64,000 bases of DNA. It comes from CAVRUZ01 sp963724495 (GTDB lineage: Bacteria; Actinomycetota; Actinomycetes; Propionibacteriales; DAIQRJ01). The notes beneath the pieces were generated by a model. The model saw only the letters and a list, made by a program, of their open reading frames with translations, was not told where the DNA came from and searched no databases. Of the stretch, positions 33,721 through 42,656 are shown one piece after another; the stretch's first letter is position 1; each line of letters starts with the position of its first letter. The translations under genes and the position numbers were made by a program. The DNA lies in contig CAVRUZ010000002.1 of NCBI GenBank assembly GCA_963724495.1, forward strand, positions 1,488,001 through 1,552,000. The letters are read 5' to 3'.

Positions 33721-35120
33721 GCGTTCGCTCTTGTCTCGGTAGTAGCGGGGACGGGGACGGGGACATCGGGAGGGAACGGCTGCGTTGAGGGTTGGTCAAC
33801 CACTTGCGGCACGACTTCAGGGGCAGCTGCGCCTGGCGCGTCCAGCAGTGCCGATGATTCGCTGACTGGCTTGGGGATCTGGGCTGCGTCTGCCGTTGAC
33901 GTTTCGGCACTCGCTCCAGCGCTGGTCCGGGCTGAGATCCGGCGCCGGCCGCTGGCAGGGGACCGCATGGGTACCCGGTCGGCGAGATTGACCAGCAATT
34001 GTTCATACCCCAAGGCAACGTCGTCCCAACGGAAGTTCTGCGCGGCACGCAGGCGGGAGCGCGCTCCGGCCGCCGACATCGCCGCCGGCTCGAGCTCTGC
34101 CTGCTCGATCGCCTGCGTGACCTGTGCGGAAGTGGAGAAGTACGTGGCGTCGCTGTCACCGAGCACCGTGCGGTTGAACACGACGTCCCAGGCGACAACC
34201 GCCGTGCCGGCGCCCATGGCCCGGAGCAGTGACGGGTTGGTCCCACCGACGGAATGGCCGTGCAGGTAGGTCAGAGCGTTGCCGTACAGCTGGTCAAGCT
34301 GTGCCTGGTCCCAGATACCGCCCAGCAGCCGGATACGAGGATCGGTGCCGGCGGCCGCGCGGATCTCCCGGGTGTAGGAGTCTGCATAGGGGGCGGAGCC
34401 CACGACTACCAGCGGGAGTTCGGCCGACGAGGCGCGGTACCCGCGGACGATCTCGAGCACATGGTTCTCCGGCTCGAACCGGGCGACCACGAGGTGATAG
34501 CCCGAGGGGGTGAGACCAAGCTCGTCGATCCGGTCGGACTTCAGGTCCATCTGGATCGGCGCGCCGTAGGCGAGCAGCTCGGTCTCGACGCCGAACTCGT
34601 GGGCGTAGTAGTCAGCGATCCCAGGGGCGTCAGCGATCAGGGCGTCCGCCCAGCGCACGGACAGGGACTCCACGGCCCGGTAATAGCGTCTGCCGGCACC
34701 GGCCCACTTCGCCCGTTGCCATTCGAGGCCGTCGACGTGGACCGCAGTGGGAAGTCCACGAGCCTTGAGCAGAGGCACGAACGGCGCGTTCGCCGCGTTG
34801 AACACGATCGCCGCGTCGTGGCGACGCGATCCGACCAGGTGGGCGGTCGACAACGCGGAGTGCACGAGCGTCTCCAACTGCTTGCTCCTCGGGGCCGGAA
34901 GATGCACGAGCTTCATGCCCAGATAGCTCTTGAGGCTCTTGTCGGCGCCACGGCAGTACACCGTGACCTCGTGGTCGCGTTCGACCAGCCGGCGGCCGAT
35001 CTCCTCGACCGCGGTCTCGAAGCCTCCGTAGTGAGCCGGGACTCCTCTCGTGCCGACCATGGCGACACGCAGCGCCCGCGAGCCCGCCGTCCTGTTGCCG
35101 GGACGACGCTCAGTACGCAC
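33717..35120 (-). CDS. Glycosyltransferase with DUF1972 N-terminal domain
   Basis: 467 residues. It opens RVAMVGTRGVPAHYGGFETAVEE, the DUF1972 signature found in rhamnosyltransferase-like EPS enzymes. The C-terminal GT-B domain has GYHLVVARFEPENHVLEIV and HGHSVGGTNPSLLRAMGAG with the donor-binding Glu replaced by SLL, as often seen in this group. The last ~95 residues are a disordered Ala/Pro/Ser/Val tail. GTG 35120 has GGAGG five bases upstream and overlaps the end of the sugar-transferase gene by 11 bases. Being directly after the initiating enzyme, it may add the second sugar. Confidence 0.9.
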   Translation of the reverse strand: MRTERRPGNRTAGSRALRVAMVGTRGVPAHYGGFETAVEEIGRRLVERDHEVTVYCRGADKSLKSYLGMKLVHLPAPRSKQLETLVHSALSTAHLVGSRRHDAAIVFNAANAPFVPLLKARGLPTAVHVDGLEWQRAKWAGAGRRYYRAVESLSVRWADALIADAPGIADYYAHEFGVETELLAYGAPIQMDLKSDRIDELGLTPSGYHLVVARFEPENHVLEIVRGYRASSAELPLVVVGSAPYADSYTREIRAAAGTDPRIRLLGGIWDQAQLDQLYGNALTYLHGHSVGGTNPSLLRAMGAGTAVVAWDVVFNRTVLGDSDATYFSTSAQVTQAIEQAELEPAAMSAAGARSRLRAAQNFRWDDVALGYEQLLVNLADRVPMRSPASGRRRISARTSAGASAETSTADAAQIPKPVSESSALLDAPGAAAPEVVPQVVDQPSTQPFPPDVPVPVPATTETRANA

Positions 35121-36739
35121 CCCTACCTCCGAGCACCGCGCGCAGCGTCTTCCACAGGATCTGCGCGTCCATCGAGAACGACCAGTTGTCCACGTAGCGC
35201 AGATCGAGTTGCACCGACTCCTCCCAGGGGAGGTCGGCCCGACCGCTGACCTGCCAGAGTCCGGTCATGCCGGGCCGCACGAGCAGGCGGCGCGAGACCG
35301 CGTCCTGATAGGTCTGCACTTCCGCGGGGAGCGGCGGTCGTGGTCCGACGAGGCTCATCTCGCCGTTGACGACGTTCAGCAACTGAGGCAACTCGTCGAT
35401 CGAATACCGCCGGATGAAGGCGCCCACGCGGGTGACGCGGGGATCCCTGTGCATCTTGAACATCGGGCCGTCGCGATCGGAGCCGCTGAGCAACGACTGT
35501 CGGCGATGCTTCCGCGTCGACGAACATCGAGCGCAGCTTCCAGATGCGGAACTCACCTCCACCTTCGCCGACGCGCACCTGCCTGAAGAACACCGGTCCG
35601 CGACTCTCGAGCTTGATGGCAACGGCAGCAAGCAGCAGGACGGGTGCGATGACGATGGAGATGACCAGGGCCGTGACTCGGTCGAGTCCGGCCTTCATCA
35701 GCAGCCTTACCTTGGAGTTCTCGGTCTCGACGTGAAGCAGCGACAGACCGACCGTCGGGCGCATGCGCAGACGCGGTTGCAGGACCTCGACGAGGCCAGG
35801 CGAGACAATGAGCTCGGCCGGCGTGTGACCGAGTGCCCAGGACAATCGCCGGAGCGACTCACCGGCAACCTGTCCAGGCTCGACCACGACACTGTCGATG
35901 GCGTGGTCCATGACGACCTGGGGAATGTCTGCGACAGCGCCCAGCACCGGCACGCGCCGAGCGCCGTCGGTGAAGCCGAAGGAAGAGGAGCACACCCCGA
36001 CGACGTGGAAGCCGTGGTGGGCCTGCCGACGGAATCGGGCGTGCAGCCTCTCGACGGTCATGGGATCGCCGACCAGGAGCGTCCGCATCATGAACTTGCC
36101 GTTGCTTCGCGCGCGGTGCAACACGCGCCGGAACGCGTAGCGGGTCACCCAACCGGTGGCCACCAACGGCACGGCTGCGACGAACAGGTCACGCGGGATC
36201 GTCAGGTCGCAGATGTAGGTGGCGGCCGCGCCGGTGCCGAAGGCCAGGGCCACGGATCGGAGCCAGGTCTGGTACTCCTGCACACCGTCGCCGAGCGACG
36301 TTCGGCGATAGCCACCAGCCGCAGCGGTTGCGGTCACGGTGACGCAGGCCATGGTGAACACGATGGCCACGATCACCCCAACGGGTGGCACGGCGGCGTC
36401 GAAGAAGGGAGTGAGGACCAGGGCCGCCGCGGCGTACACGATGGTGAGCGCGAGATCGGTGACGACAAGTGCCTTCTGGTAGCGCTTGGCCGCCCAACGC
36501 CAGCTCGTGGCGGGTTGCGACGCCTGGTACACGGGCTCGCGCACGATGTAGGGCGGGTCGACGGTCCACGGCACGCGACTTCCGACAGCCGGTCGGCGTC
36601 GGTCGCTCAGAAGCTCGCCCGCGTTCGCGGTCGTGTCGGTCACAGGTTCTGCTGGCAACGTGTCGGGGGGAGCGCTGAGCACCGCCGCCGGCTGGATTCC
36701 GCCGTCGTCAGTCACGCTCTGTGATACCAGCGGTGCCAT
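35110..36739 (-). CDS. Polyprenyl-phosphate sugar-1-phosphate transferase, initiating enzyme (one frameshift)
   Basis: It transfers a sugar-1-phosphate (glucose or galactose type) to undecaprenyl phosphate and so starts each EPS repeat. Four or five N-terminal helices and a CoA-binding-like domain (LLVGDP...VVGVCSSSFG) are followed by one TM helix (VTALVISIVIAPVLLLAAVAIKLES) and the catalytic PGT domain with RVGEGGGEFRIWKLRSMFVDAE, RYSIDELPQLLNVVNGEMSL, VGPRPPLP and RPGMTGLWQVSGR. The frame changes near 35512: SMFVDAEA continues as RRQSLLSGSDRDG, one T too many. The start at ATG 36739 lacks a strong ribosome site. It is the first gene of the operon, so its upstream AT-rich region probably holds the main EPS promoter. 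Confidence 0.92.
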
Positions 36740-36947
36740 GTGCGGGAGATTACTACAGATAGTCACCAATAGGGAGTGAAAATTTGGCACTTTTCGACCG
36801 GGTTTGAGCCTTTAAACCTCTCTACATCAGATTTAGGGCGGATTCGATCACATATAGACGACTTTTCGTCACTCGAGGCGCCAAAGCTGAACGCATAGAG
36901 TCACCAGTGCAGGAACGTTGTGTGACCAACGTCGCATCGGGCGCTGG

Positions 36948-37574
36948 TCAGCTGTTGAAACGTGACTGGGTGTCGGCCAGGTCGTGGCTGGTCAGATGCT
37001 CCACCGCGTCGGCGGCCCGCTCCACGAGCTCGGGCAACTGCGTCCGCTCGGCGGCCGAGAAGTCCGAGAGCACCCACCCCGCCGTGTCCCCGCGCTGGGC
37101 CGCACCGGGATCGGCCGGCGGAAAATTGCCAGACGCGCCAGGCGAGGTCGGCCGTCCGACGCCGACGCGCACGCGGGTGAACTCCCCGGACTTCAGGCTG
37201 GCGCGGACCGACTTCAGGCCGTTGTGCCCGTTGTCCCCACCGCCGGTCTTCACCCGCAGGGTCCCGAACGGGATGTCGATCTCGTCGTGGACGACGATCA
37301 ACCGCTCGAGGTCGCCGGAGTAGAACCGCAGGACACCGGCCACCGCACCGCCCGAGTCGTTCATGAACGTCAGCGGCTTGGCCAGCACCACCCGTGTCCC
37401 GGGTAGCGGCCCGAGCCGGCCCTCGGCGATGTCGGCGCGCAGGCGCGCGTTCGGAGACAGGTGCATGCTGCCCCGCTTCGCCAGCACGTCGGCGACGAGG
37501 AACCCGACGTTGTGTCTGGTCCCGGCGTATCGCCGGCCGGGGTTGCCCAGGCCGACGATCACGTACCCGCTCAC
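36948..37574 (-). CDS. pth: Peptidyl-tRNA hydrolase
   Basis: 208 residues, close to the family norm. It releases peptides from prematurely dropped peptidyl-tRNA. Key features are VGLGNPGRRYAGTRHNVGF with Asn11 and the catalytic His21, KPLTFMNDSG, VVHDEIDIPFG with the catalytic-site Asp, and GGGDNGHNGLKS. The ATG overlaps the rplY stop (ATGA at 37571-37574), the usual actinobacterial rplY-pth coupling. The 208 bases that separate its stop from the first EPS gene start are AT-rich, including TTTAAACC and TATATG on the minus strand. They probably contain both a pth transcript end and the EPS promoter. Confidence 0.96.
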   Translation of the reverse strand: MSGYVIVGLGNPGRRYAGTRHNVGFLVADVLAKRGSMHLSPNARLRADIAEGRLGPLPGTRVVLAKPLTFMNDSGGAVAGVLRFYSGDLERLIVVHDEIDIPFGTLRVKTGGGDNGHNGLKSVRASLKSGEFTRVRVGVGRPTSPGASGNFPPADPGAAQRGDTAGWVLSDFSAAERTQLPELVERAADAVEHLTSHDLADTQSRFNS

Positions 37575-38287
37575 GACCTGTCGTCGGACCCTTCGGAGCC
37601 CTCGGCCGGAGTGCCGTCGGAGTCGGCACCGTCGCCAGCAGTTGCGTCGTCGCCCTCCGCACCCTCCTCGGTCTCCTCGACCGCCTCCGGTGCTGCCTCG
37701 GTCCCGAGCTCGGCCTGCGCCTCGTCGAGTTCCGCCTCGAGCTGCTCGGCCGACGTGGCCGCGGTGATGTTGATGACCAGCTGGTCGGGATCCACGTCCA
37801 GGTCGACACCGTCGGGCAGTCGCAGGTCCCGCGCGTGCAGCTGGGTTCCCGGCTGCAGGCCCTCGACGCTGACCTCGAAGCTCTCGGGGATGCGGGTGGC
37901 CTCGGCGGTCACGCCGACGGACGACATCTCGAGCACCACCAGGGAGTCCGGTGCGGCCTCACCGACCACGTGCACGGTGATGTCGACGTGCACCTTCTCG
38001 CCGCGGCGCACGAGGATGAGGTCGACGTGCTCGAGGTCGCCCCTGATCGGGTTGCGCTGCACCTGCTTGGGCAGGGCGAGCTCGTCGGTGCCGTCGACCT
38101 CGATGGTGAGCAGCACGTTCTGCTGACGCAGCGCCAGCTGGGTCTCGTGGCCGGGCAACGTGAGGTGTACCGGCGGCTGCCCGTGGCCGTAGAGCACGGC
38201 CGGGACCTTGTGGTCACGCCGGATGCGGCGCGCGGCGCCCTTTCCGAACTCGTTGCGCGCTTCGGCGACGATCCTGTTCTCGGCCAC
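37571..38287 (-). CDS. rplY: 50S ribosomal protein L25 / general stress protein Ctc
   Basis: 238 residues, the long Ctc form: an N-terminal 5S-rRNA-binding L25 domain (EARNEFGKGAARRIRRDHKVPAVLYGHG) and a C-terminal TL5 domain, ending in a very acidic Glu/Ala/Asp tail of ~60 residues. GTG 38287 is chosen because AGGAG lies ten bases upstream and the protein then begins AENRIVAEARNEFG. An ATG-type start at 38350 would add 21 residues unlike the family. It is translationally coupled to pth. Upstream, ~390 bases separate it from prs. Confidence 0.95.
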   Translation of the reverse strand: MAENRIVAEARNEFGKGAARRIRRDHKVPAVLYGHGQPPVHLTLPGHETQLALRQQNVLLTIEVDGTDELALPKQVQRNPIRGDLEHVDLILVRRGEKVHVDITVHVVGEAAPDSLVVLEMSSVGVTAEATRIPESFEVSVEGLQPGTQLHARDLRLPDGVDLDVDPDQLVINITAATSAEQLEAELDEAQAELGTEAAPEAVEETEEGAEGDDATAGDGADSDGTPAEGSEGSDDRS

Positions 38288-38602
38288 GGTGGTTCCACTC
38301 CTGCTCGATGGTGCCGGCACTAGAGAAAGCTGTGCCGACGACGACGTCAACGGACTCTTGGGGGCTTGGCCGGGCCAGCGGGACTCTGGTCCGGAGTGCG
38401 GCCGGCGGAACCGGCAGCGTCATCGTCTCGTGAGGGCGTCAGCAGCACCGTGACCGGAGCGCTACGCGCCTGCCGGGGTTCACACCACCGGGGCCGCAAC
38501 GCCGTCGTCGATCACGGAGCGGACTGCCGCTCCCTCGCCGAGGCAACCGCAACAGATTAGCCGAGCCGCCGGGAGTCGCGGAAATCCGCCAGACCAGCCG
38601 TT
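38288..38602. other. Non-coding gap upstream of rplY
   Basis: No gene supported on either strand; short open frames here lack ribosome sites and family resemblance. It should contain the rplY-pth promoter. I could not pick out a convincing -35/-10 pair. The right-hand side borders the repeated stem-loop. Confidence 0.4.
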
Positions 38603-38657
38603 GAGTGGGCGCAATCTGTTGCCTCCGGCCGCCACAGGCAACAGATCGCGCCCACTC
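38603..38657. repeat. 55-bp inverted-repeat element, copy 1
   Basis: GAGTGGGCGC-AA-TCTGTTGCCT pairs with AGGCAACAGA-TC-GCGCCCACTC: two 10-bp perfect stems with one internal 2-base mismatch, around an 11-base loop. A second copy with the same left arm occurs at 54297. Here it lies 25 bases beyond the prs stop, so it could end prs transcription, but there is no U-run. A REP-like or small non-autonomous element is the alternative. Confidence 0.7.
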
Positions 38658-38681
38658 GCCGGGCGAAGCTCGGAAGCCGCT

Positions 38682-39680
38682 CTAGGAGTGGCCGTCGAAG
38701 AGCTTGGTGACCGAGCCCTCCTCGAACACCTCGCGGATCGCCGTGGAGATCAGCGGAGCGATCGAGAGCACGGTCAGCTTGTCGAACCGCTTGGCCGGCG
38801 AGATGGGCAGCGTGTCGGTGACGATGACCTCGCTGATCTCCGACGCTTCCAGCCGCTCGACCGCCGACCCGGAGAGGAGGGCGTGCGTTGCTGCGACGAT
38901 CACGCGGCCCGCGCCCCGCTGGGTCAGCGCCTCTGCCGCCTGGCAGATGGTGCCGGCGGTGTCGATCATGTCGTCGACGAGCAGGCAGGTCCGTCCGGCC
39001 ACGTCACCTACGACCTCGTGCACGACCACCTGGTTGGCGACGGCGGGATCGCGCCGCTTGTGGATGATCGCCAGCTTCGGTCCGGTGGCCGGGTCGTTGC
39101 CGTCGAGCCGGTCGGTCCACATGTCGGCGACCCGCACGCGGCCGGCGTCGGGCGAGACCACCGTCATCTCGTGCCCGCCGTACGTCTTCGCGACGTGCTC
39201 GGCCAGCACCGGCAGGGCGAACAGGTGGTCAACCGGGCCGTCGAAGAACCCTTGGATCTGCGCGGTGTGCAGGTCGACTGCCATCAGCCGGTTCGCTCCG
39301 GCCGTCTTGAACATGTCGGCCATCAGGCGGGCGGAGATGGGCTCCCGGCCCAGGTGCTTCTTGTCCTGGCGGGCATATCCGAAGATGGGGGTGACCACGG
39401 TGATCCGCTTGGCGGAGGCGCGCTTCAGCGCGTCCACCATCAGCAGCTGCTCCATGATCTGGTCGTTGATCGGCTGGCAGTGACTCTGCAGGACGAAGGC
39501 GTCACACCCGCGGACCGATTCGGAGAACCGGACGTAGATCTCGCCGTTGGCGAAGTCGCGGGCGGTCGTCGGGACCAGGTCGACGCCGAGCAGCTCGGCC
39601 ACCTGCCGGGACAGCTCCGGATGCCCACGGCCGGAGAACAGCATGAGGTGCTTGTGGGTCGGTCTGCTCAGTCCGTTCAC
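38682..39680 (-). CDS. prs: Ribose-phosphate pyrophosphokinase
   Basis: 332 residues. It makes PRPP from ribose-5-phosphate and ATP for nucleotide, His and Trp synthesis. The family signatures are present: LFSGRGHPELS near the start, FSESVRGCDAFVLQS, YARQDKKHLGREPIS, the metal and active-site region DLHTAQIQGFF, and the PRPP-binding loop LLVDDMIDTAGTI. Its ATG overlaps the glmU stop by four bases, so the two are coupled. The gene order glmU-prs-rplY-pth is standard in actinobacteria. Confidence 0.97.
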   Translation of the reverse strand: MNGLSRPTHKHLMLFSGRGHPELSRQVAELLGVDLVPTTARDFANGEIYVRFSESVRGCDAFVLQSHCQPINDQIMEQLLMVDALKRASAKRITVVTPIFGYARQDKKHLGREPISARLMADMFKTAGANRLMAVDLHTAQIQGFFDGPVDHLFALPVLAEHVAKTYGGHEMTVVSPDAGRVRVADMWTDRLDGNDPATGPKLAIIHKRRDPAVANQVVVHEVVGDVAGRTCLLVDDMIDTAGTICQAAEALTQRGAGRVIVAATHALLSGSAVERLEASEISEVIVTDTLPISPAKRFDKLTVLSIAPLISTAIREVFEEGSVTKLFDGHS

Positions 39681-41230
39681 GCGGACGGCTCCTCGGGTTG
39701 GTCGTCGGGGGTTGCCGGCCCATTGGTGAGTTCCGTCGTGCTCTCGCGAGCGGCCCGAGCTGAATCAGCGGTTGCGGTGCCCGCCCGCTTGCGGTCCACC
39801 CAGCCGTCGATGTTGCGCTGACGGCCACGGGCCACCGCCAGCTCGCCCGGCTCGACGTCGAGCACCACTGTCGACCCGGCGCCCACGTAGCTGCCGTCGG
39901 CGATCGTGCGTGGCGCGACCAGGGTCGAGTCCGAGCCGACGAAGACGTCGCGCCCGATGCTCGTGTGGTGCTTGTCGACCCCGTCGTAGTTGGCGAAGAT
40001 CACGCCGGCACCGATGTTGGTGCCCGGCCCGATGTCGGCATCTCCGACATACGACAGGTGCGGGACCTTGGCCCCGGCACCGATGTCGGCGTTCTTGGTC
40101 TCGACGAACGTGCCGATCTTGGCGCCGGCCGCCACGCGGGTACCCGGCCGGAGGTAGGCGAACGGGCCCACCGTGACTCCGGGCCCGATCTCGGCGTGGT
40201 CACCCTGCGCCCGGACCAAGCTGGCACCGGCGCCCACGACGCAGTCGGTCAGGGTGACGTCGGGGCCGACCACGGCACCATCGGCGACCGTGGTGTGACC
40301 GCGCAGTTGGGTATGAGGCTCCAGCCGCACGTCGACACCGAGTTCGACGTCGACGTCCAGCCAGGTTGTCGCCGGGTCGACGATCGTGACGCCGTCGAGC
40401 ATGGCCTGTCGCGTCAGGCGGTCGTTGAGCACGCGGCCGAGCGTCGCCAGCTGGACGCGGTCGTTCACACCCTCGGTCTGCCAGTAGTCGTCGATGCGCA
40501 GGGCCCCCACCGCTCGCCCCTGTGCCACTGCGGCAGCGAGCACGTCAGGCAGGTAGAGCTGTGCCTGGTCGTTGTCGTCGCTGAGCTTGGGCAGTTCCGC
40601 TGTCAGGAACGTCGCGTCGAAGGCGAGGATGCCGGAGTTGACCTCGGTGATCCCGCGCTCCTCGGCGTCGGCGTCGCGGTGCTCGCGCACGCCCAGGACG
40701 CGGTCGACGTTGTCGCGCAGGATCCGCCCGTAGCCGGCCGGGTCGGGCACGTCGGCGGTGAGGACCGTCACGACATTTCCGTCCCGTTCGTGCTGGCGCA
40801 CGAGAGCGGTGACCGTCTCCGGCTGGAGCAGTGGCACGTCGGCGACGGTGACCACGACGGTTCCCGACCAGTCGGCCGGGAGGGCTGCCAGTCCGCAGGC
40901 CGTCGCCCGCCCGGTGCCAGCGATCTCGTCCTGGTCGACCAGCTTGGCGCCGGGTGCGACCTCGACGACGTGGGCCGCAACCTGGTCCCGGTCGTGCCGG
41001 ACGACCACCACGACCTCATCGGCCCGCAGCGCTTCGAACGCGGCGATCGTGTGCTGGAGCAGTGAGCGGCCGGCGATGGTGTGCATGACCTTCGGCAGGC
41101 TCGACTTCATCCGGGTCCCGCCGCCCGCCGCCAGCACGATCACCGCGAGGGGCCCACCGGTGCGGGGGCCATCCCCCGGCTGCCCGGAGGGGTCTCGTGC
41201 TGGATCTGCGGCTGGACGGTGGTCGGTCAC
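39677..41230 (-). CDS. glmU: Bifunctional GlmU: GlcN-1-P acetyltransferase / GlcNAc-1-P uridylyltransferase
   Basis: 517 residues. It makes UDP-GlcNAc for peptidoglycan. The N-terminal uridylyltransferase domain carries VIVLAAGGGTRMKSSLPKVM and a later QDEIAGTGRATACG. The C-terminal half is a left-handed beta-helix with hexapeptide rungs (GAKIGTF, GAGAKVPH, GPGTNIGAG) and the active-site region NYDGVDKHHT. GTG 41230 is chosen: it gives a ~20-residue leader before the nucleotide-binding loop, with GGGAG some distance upstream. A longer in-frame reading would run into tRNA-Gln. The C-terminus has a Ser/Thr/Glu-rich tail of about 35 residues. Confidence 0.96.
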   Translation of the reverse strand: MTDHRPAADPARDPSGQPGDGPRTGGPLAVIVLAAGGGTRMKSSLPKVMHTIAGRSLLQHTIAAFEALRADEVVVVVRHDRDQVAAHVVEVAPGAKLVDQDEIAGTGRATACGLAALPADWSGTVVVTVADVPLLQPETVTALVRQHERDGNVVTVLTADVPDPAGYGRILRDNVDRVLGVREHRDADAEERGITEVNSGILAFDATFLTAELPKLSDDNDQAQLYLPDVLAAAVAQGRAVGALRIDDYWQTEGVNDRVQLATLGRVLNDRLTRQAMLDGVTIVDPATTWLDVDVELGVDVRLEPHTQLRGHTTVADGAVVGPDVTLTDCVVGAGASLVRAQGDHAEIGPGVTVGPFAYLRPGTRVAAGAKIGTFVETKNADIGAGAKVPHLSYVGDADIGPGTNIGAGVIFANYDGVDKHHTSIGRDVFVGSDSTLVAPRTIADGSYVGAGSTVVLDVEPGELAVARGRQRNIDGWVDRKRAGTATADSARAARESTTELTNGPATPDDQPEEPSA

Positions 41231-41295
41231 GAGGTCATCGCTCCCTGCTCGGTCAGCGTTCCCTGGAAAGTCGGGCCCTGACGGGCACGCCGGGG

Positions 41296-41366
41296 CTGGG
41301 GCGGGAGGAATCGAACCCCCATCTTCAGAGCCAAATTCTGAGGTCTTGCCATTAGACGACGCCCCA
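41296..41366 (-). tRNA. tRNA-Gln (anticodon TTG)
   Basis: On the minus strand TGGGGCG pairs with CGCCCCA as the acceptor stem. GTCT/AGAC forms the D stem, TCAGA/TCTGA the anticodon stem around loop ATTTGGC (anticodon TTG, Gln), and GGGGG/CCTCC closes the T arm around TTCGATT. The discriminator is G and CCA is not encoded. It stands 65 bases upstream of glmU on the same strand. Confidence 0.93.
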
Positions 41367-41531
41367 CCGGCGCACGGGTCATCGTATGCGGCGCTCAGGG
41401 TCGGGCCGGCAGCCTCACGTGGCCACAGCGCCGCTCGGGTCGCGTCAGCGGCCACAGTGGTGGCAGTCAGGCCCTACCCTGGCGCGGACGACCGTCGGCC
41501 ATCGGTGACCGGCTGGAAGGTGGTGCCGGAC

Positions 41532-41939
41532 GTGAGCAACGAACCTCGCTACAACCAGCCCATCCCCGAGCCCGACGATCCGCGCGACCTCTCGACGCCG
41601 GGCCCGCTGACTCGCCGGCCGCCGGCAGAGGGCGACTACCGCAACGGGATGGCGACCATCGGCATGTACATCGCCGGCACCGCGCTGGTCCTCGAGGTCC
41701 TGGTCGGAACCCCGATCCTGCTGGTCCTGTCGCTCGTGGCCCTCGGCATGGGCATCATCGGCGGGGCCAGGCTGCGCCGAAAGCAGGCCAACAACGGCCG
41801 GACGGTCCTGATCTGTTTCGCCTTGTCGCTGGCGGCGGTTGGCGTCGGCATCTTCTGGGGCACCAAGACCAGTGACTGCACGTTCGTCGACGCGCAGAAG
41901 CAGCAGACCTGCATCAGCGACAAGGCCGGACTCCTCTGA
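41532..41939 (+). CDS. Small membrane protein (DUF4190-like)
   Basis: 135 residues. A hydrophilic Pro/Asp-rich N-terminus is followed by MATIGMYIAGTALVLEVLVG, a hydrophobic hairpin (ILLVLSLVALGMGIIGGARLRRK) and a third helix (VLICFALSLAAVGVGIFW), then a short tail with two Cys (DCTFVDA, QQTCISD). This helix layout, with a charged RRK turn, fits DUF4190-type small membrane proteins. GTG 41532 is chosen as the first start after GGAAGG. It is divergent from tRNA-Gln and converges on the response regulator, with a hairpin between. Function unknown. Confidence 0.75.
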   Translation: MSNEPRYNQPIPEPDDPRDLSTPGPLTRRPPAEGDYRNGMATIGMYIAGTALVLEVLVGTPILLVLSLVALGMGIIGGARLRRKQANNGRTVLICFALSLAAVGVGIFWGTKTSDCTFVDAQKQQTCISDKAGLL

Positions 41940-41946
41940 CGGCTTC

Positions 41947-41966
41947 AGCCGGCCTTTCTGCCGGCT
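41947..41966. terminator. Hairpin between convergent genes
   Basis: AGCCGGC and GCCGGCT pair around the loop CTTTCT, eight bases after the DUF4190-like stop. No U-run follows on either side. Position between two converging genes suggests a bidirectional transcript end. Confidence 0.45.
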
Positions 41967-42017
41967 CTGACAGTCGGTTCCTGGCGCCGGCTACCCCGAT
42001 GGATGAGGTGACTGCCG

Positions 42018-42656
42018 TCAGGCCTGCAGGAACTGCAGGACGGCCAGTACGCGGCGGTTGTCGTCGTCGGACTGGGGCAACCGCAGTTTCGCGAACAGAT
42101 TGGCGATGTGCTTGTCGATCGCCTTCTCGGTGACGCTCATCGCCGCGGCGATCGCCGCATTGGACCGCCCGGCCGCCATCAGCCCCATCACCTCGCGCTC
42201 GCGCGGCGTCAGATCGGCCAGCGGTGTCTTCCGGCGCTGCAGGAGCTGCGTCACCACCTGCTGGTCCATGACCGTCCCGCCATCGGCGACCTGGTGGATC
42301 GCGTCGATGAACTGGTGGACGTTGCTCACGCGGTCCTTCAGCAGGTAGCCGACGGCCCCTTCGGCCGAGGCCAGCAGCTCGCGCGCGTACAACGGTTCCA
42401 CGTATTGACTCAGCACCAGGATCGGCAGTCCGGGCCGCTCGCGCCGAGCTTCAACCGCAGCGCGCAGACCCTCGTCGGTTCCGGTGGGCGGCAGCCGCAC
42501 GTCGACGATCGCGATGTCGATGTCGTCGCGCCTGAGCTCGCGCCGCAGCGACGGCTCGTCCGCCACGGCGGACACCACCTCGACCCCGTGCCCGTCGAGG
42601 AGTCGGATCAGGCCCTCTCGTAGGAGGGCGTGGTCCTCGGCGACAAGGGCTCGCAC
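42018..42656 (-). CDS. NarL/LuxR-family response regulator
   Basis: 212 residues. The receiver domain has AEDHALLREG with the acidic pair, the phospho-acceptor Asp in IAIVDVRLPP (~residue 53) and Lys in YLLKDRVSN. The C-terminal LuxR helix-turn-helix reads LTPREREVMGLMAAGRSNAAIAAAMSVTEKAIDKHIANLF. GTG 42656 follows GGAGA. It overlaps the histidine-kinase gene by 49 bases, so the two are made together. It probably binds near the divergent desaturase or its own promoter (see 44007). Confidence 0.94.
   Translation of the reverse strand: MRALVAEDHALLREGLIRLLDGHGVEVVSAVADEPSLRRELRRDDIDIAIVDVRLPPTGTDEGLRAAVEARRERPGLPILVLSQYVEPLYARELLASAEGAVGYLLKDRVSNVHQFIDAIHQVADGGTVMDQQVVTQLLQRRKTPLADLTPREREVMGLMAAGRSNAAIAAAMSVTEKAIDKHIANLFAKLRLPQSDDDNRRVLAVLQFLQA

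Noticed and set aside
6606..36739. Insertion sequences or an integrase bordering the EPS island
   Set aside because: I looked for transposase or integrase proteins and terminal repeats on both strands and saw none.
39677..41455. glmU extended upstream to 41455
   Set aside because: The extension would include tRNA-Gln and gives no family-like sequence; GTG 41230 fits better.
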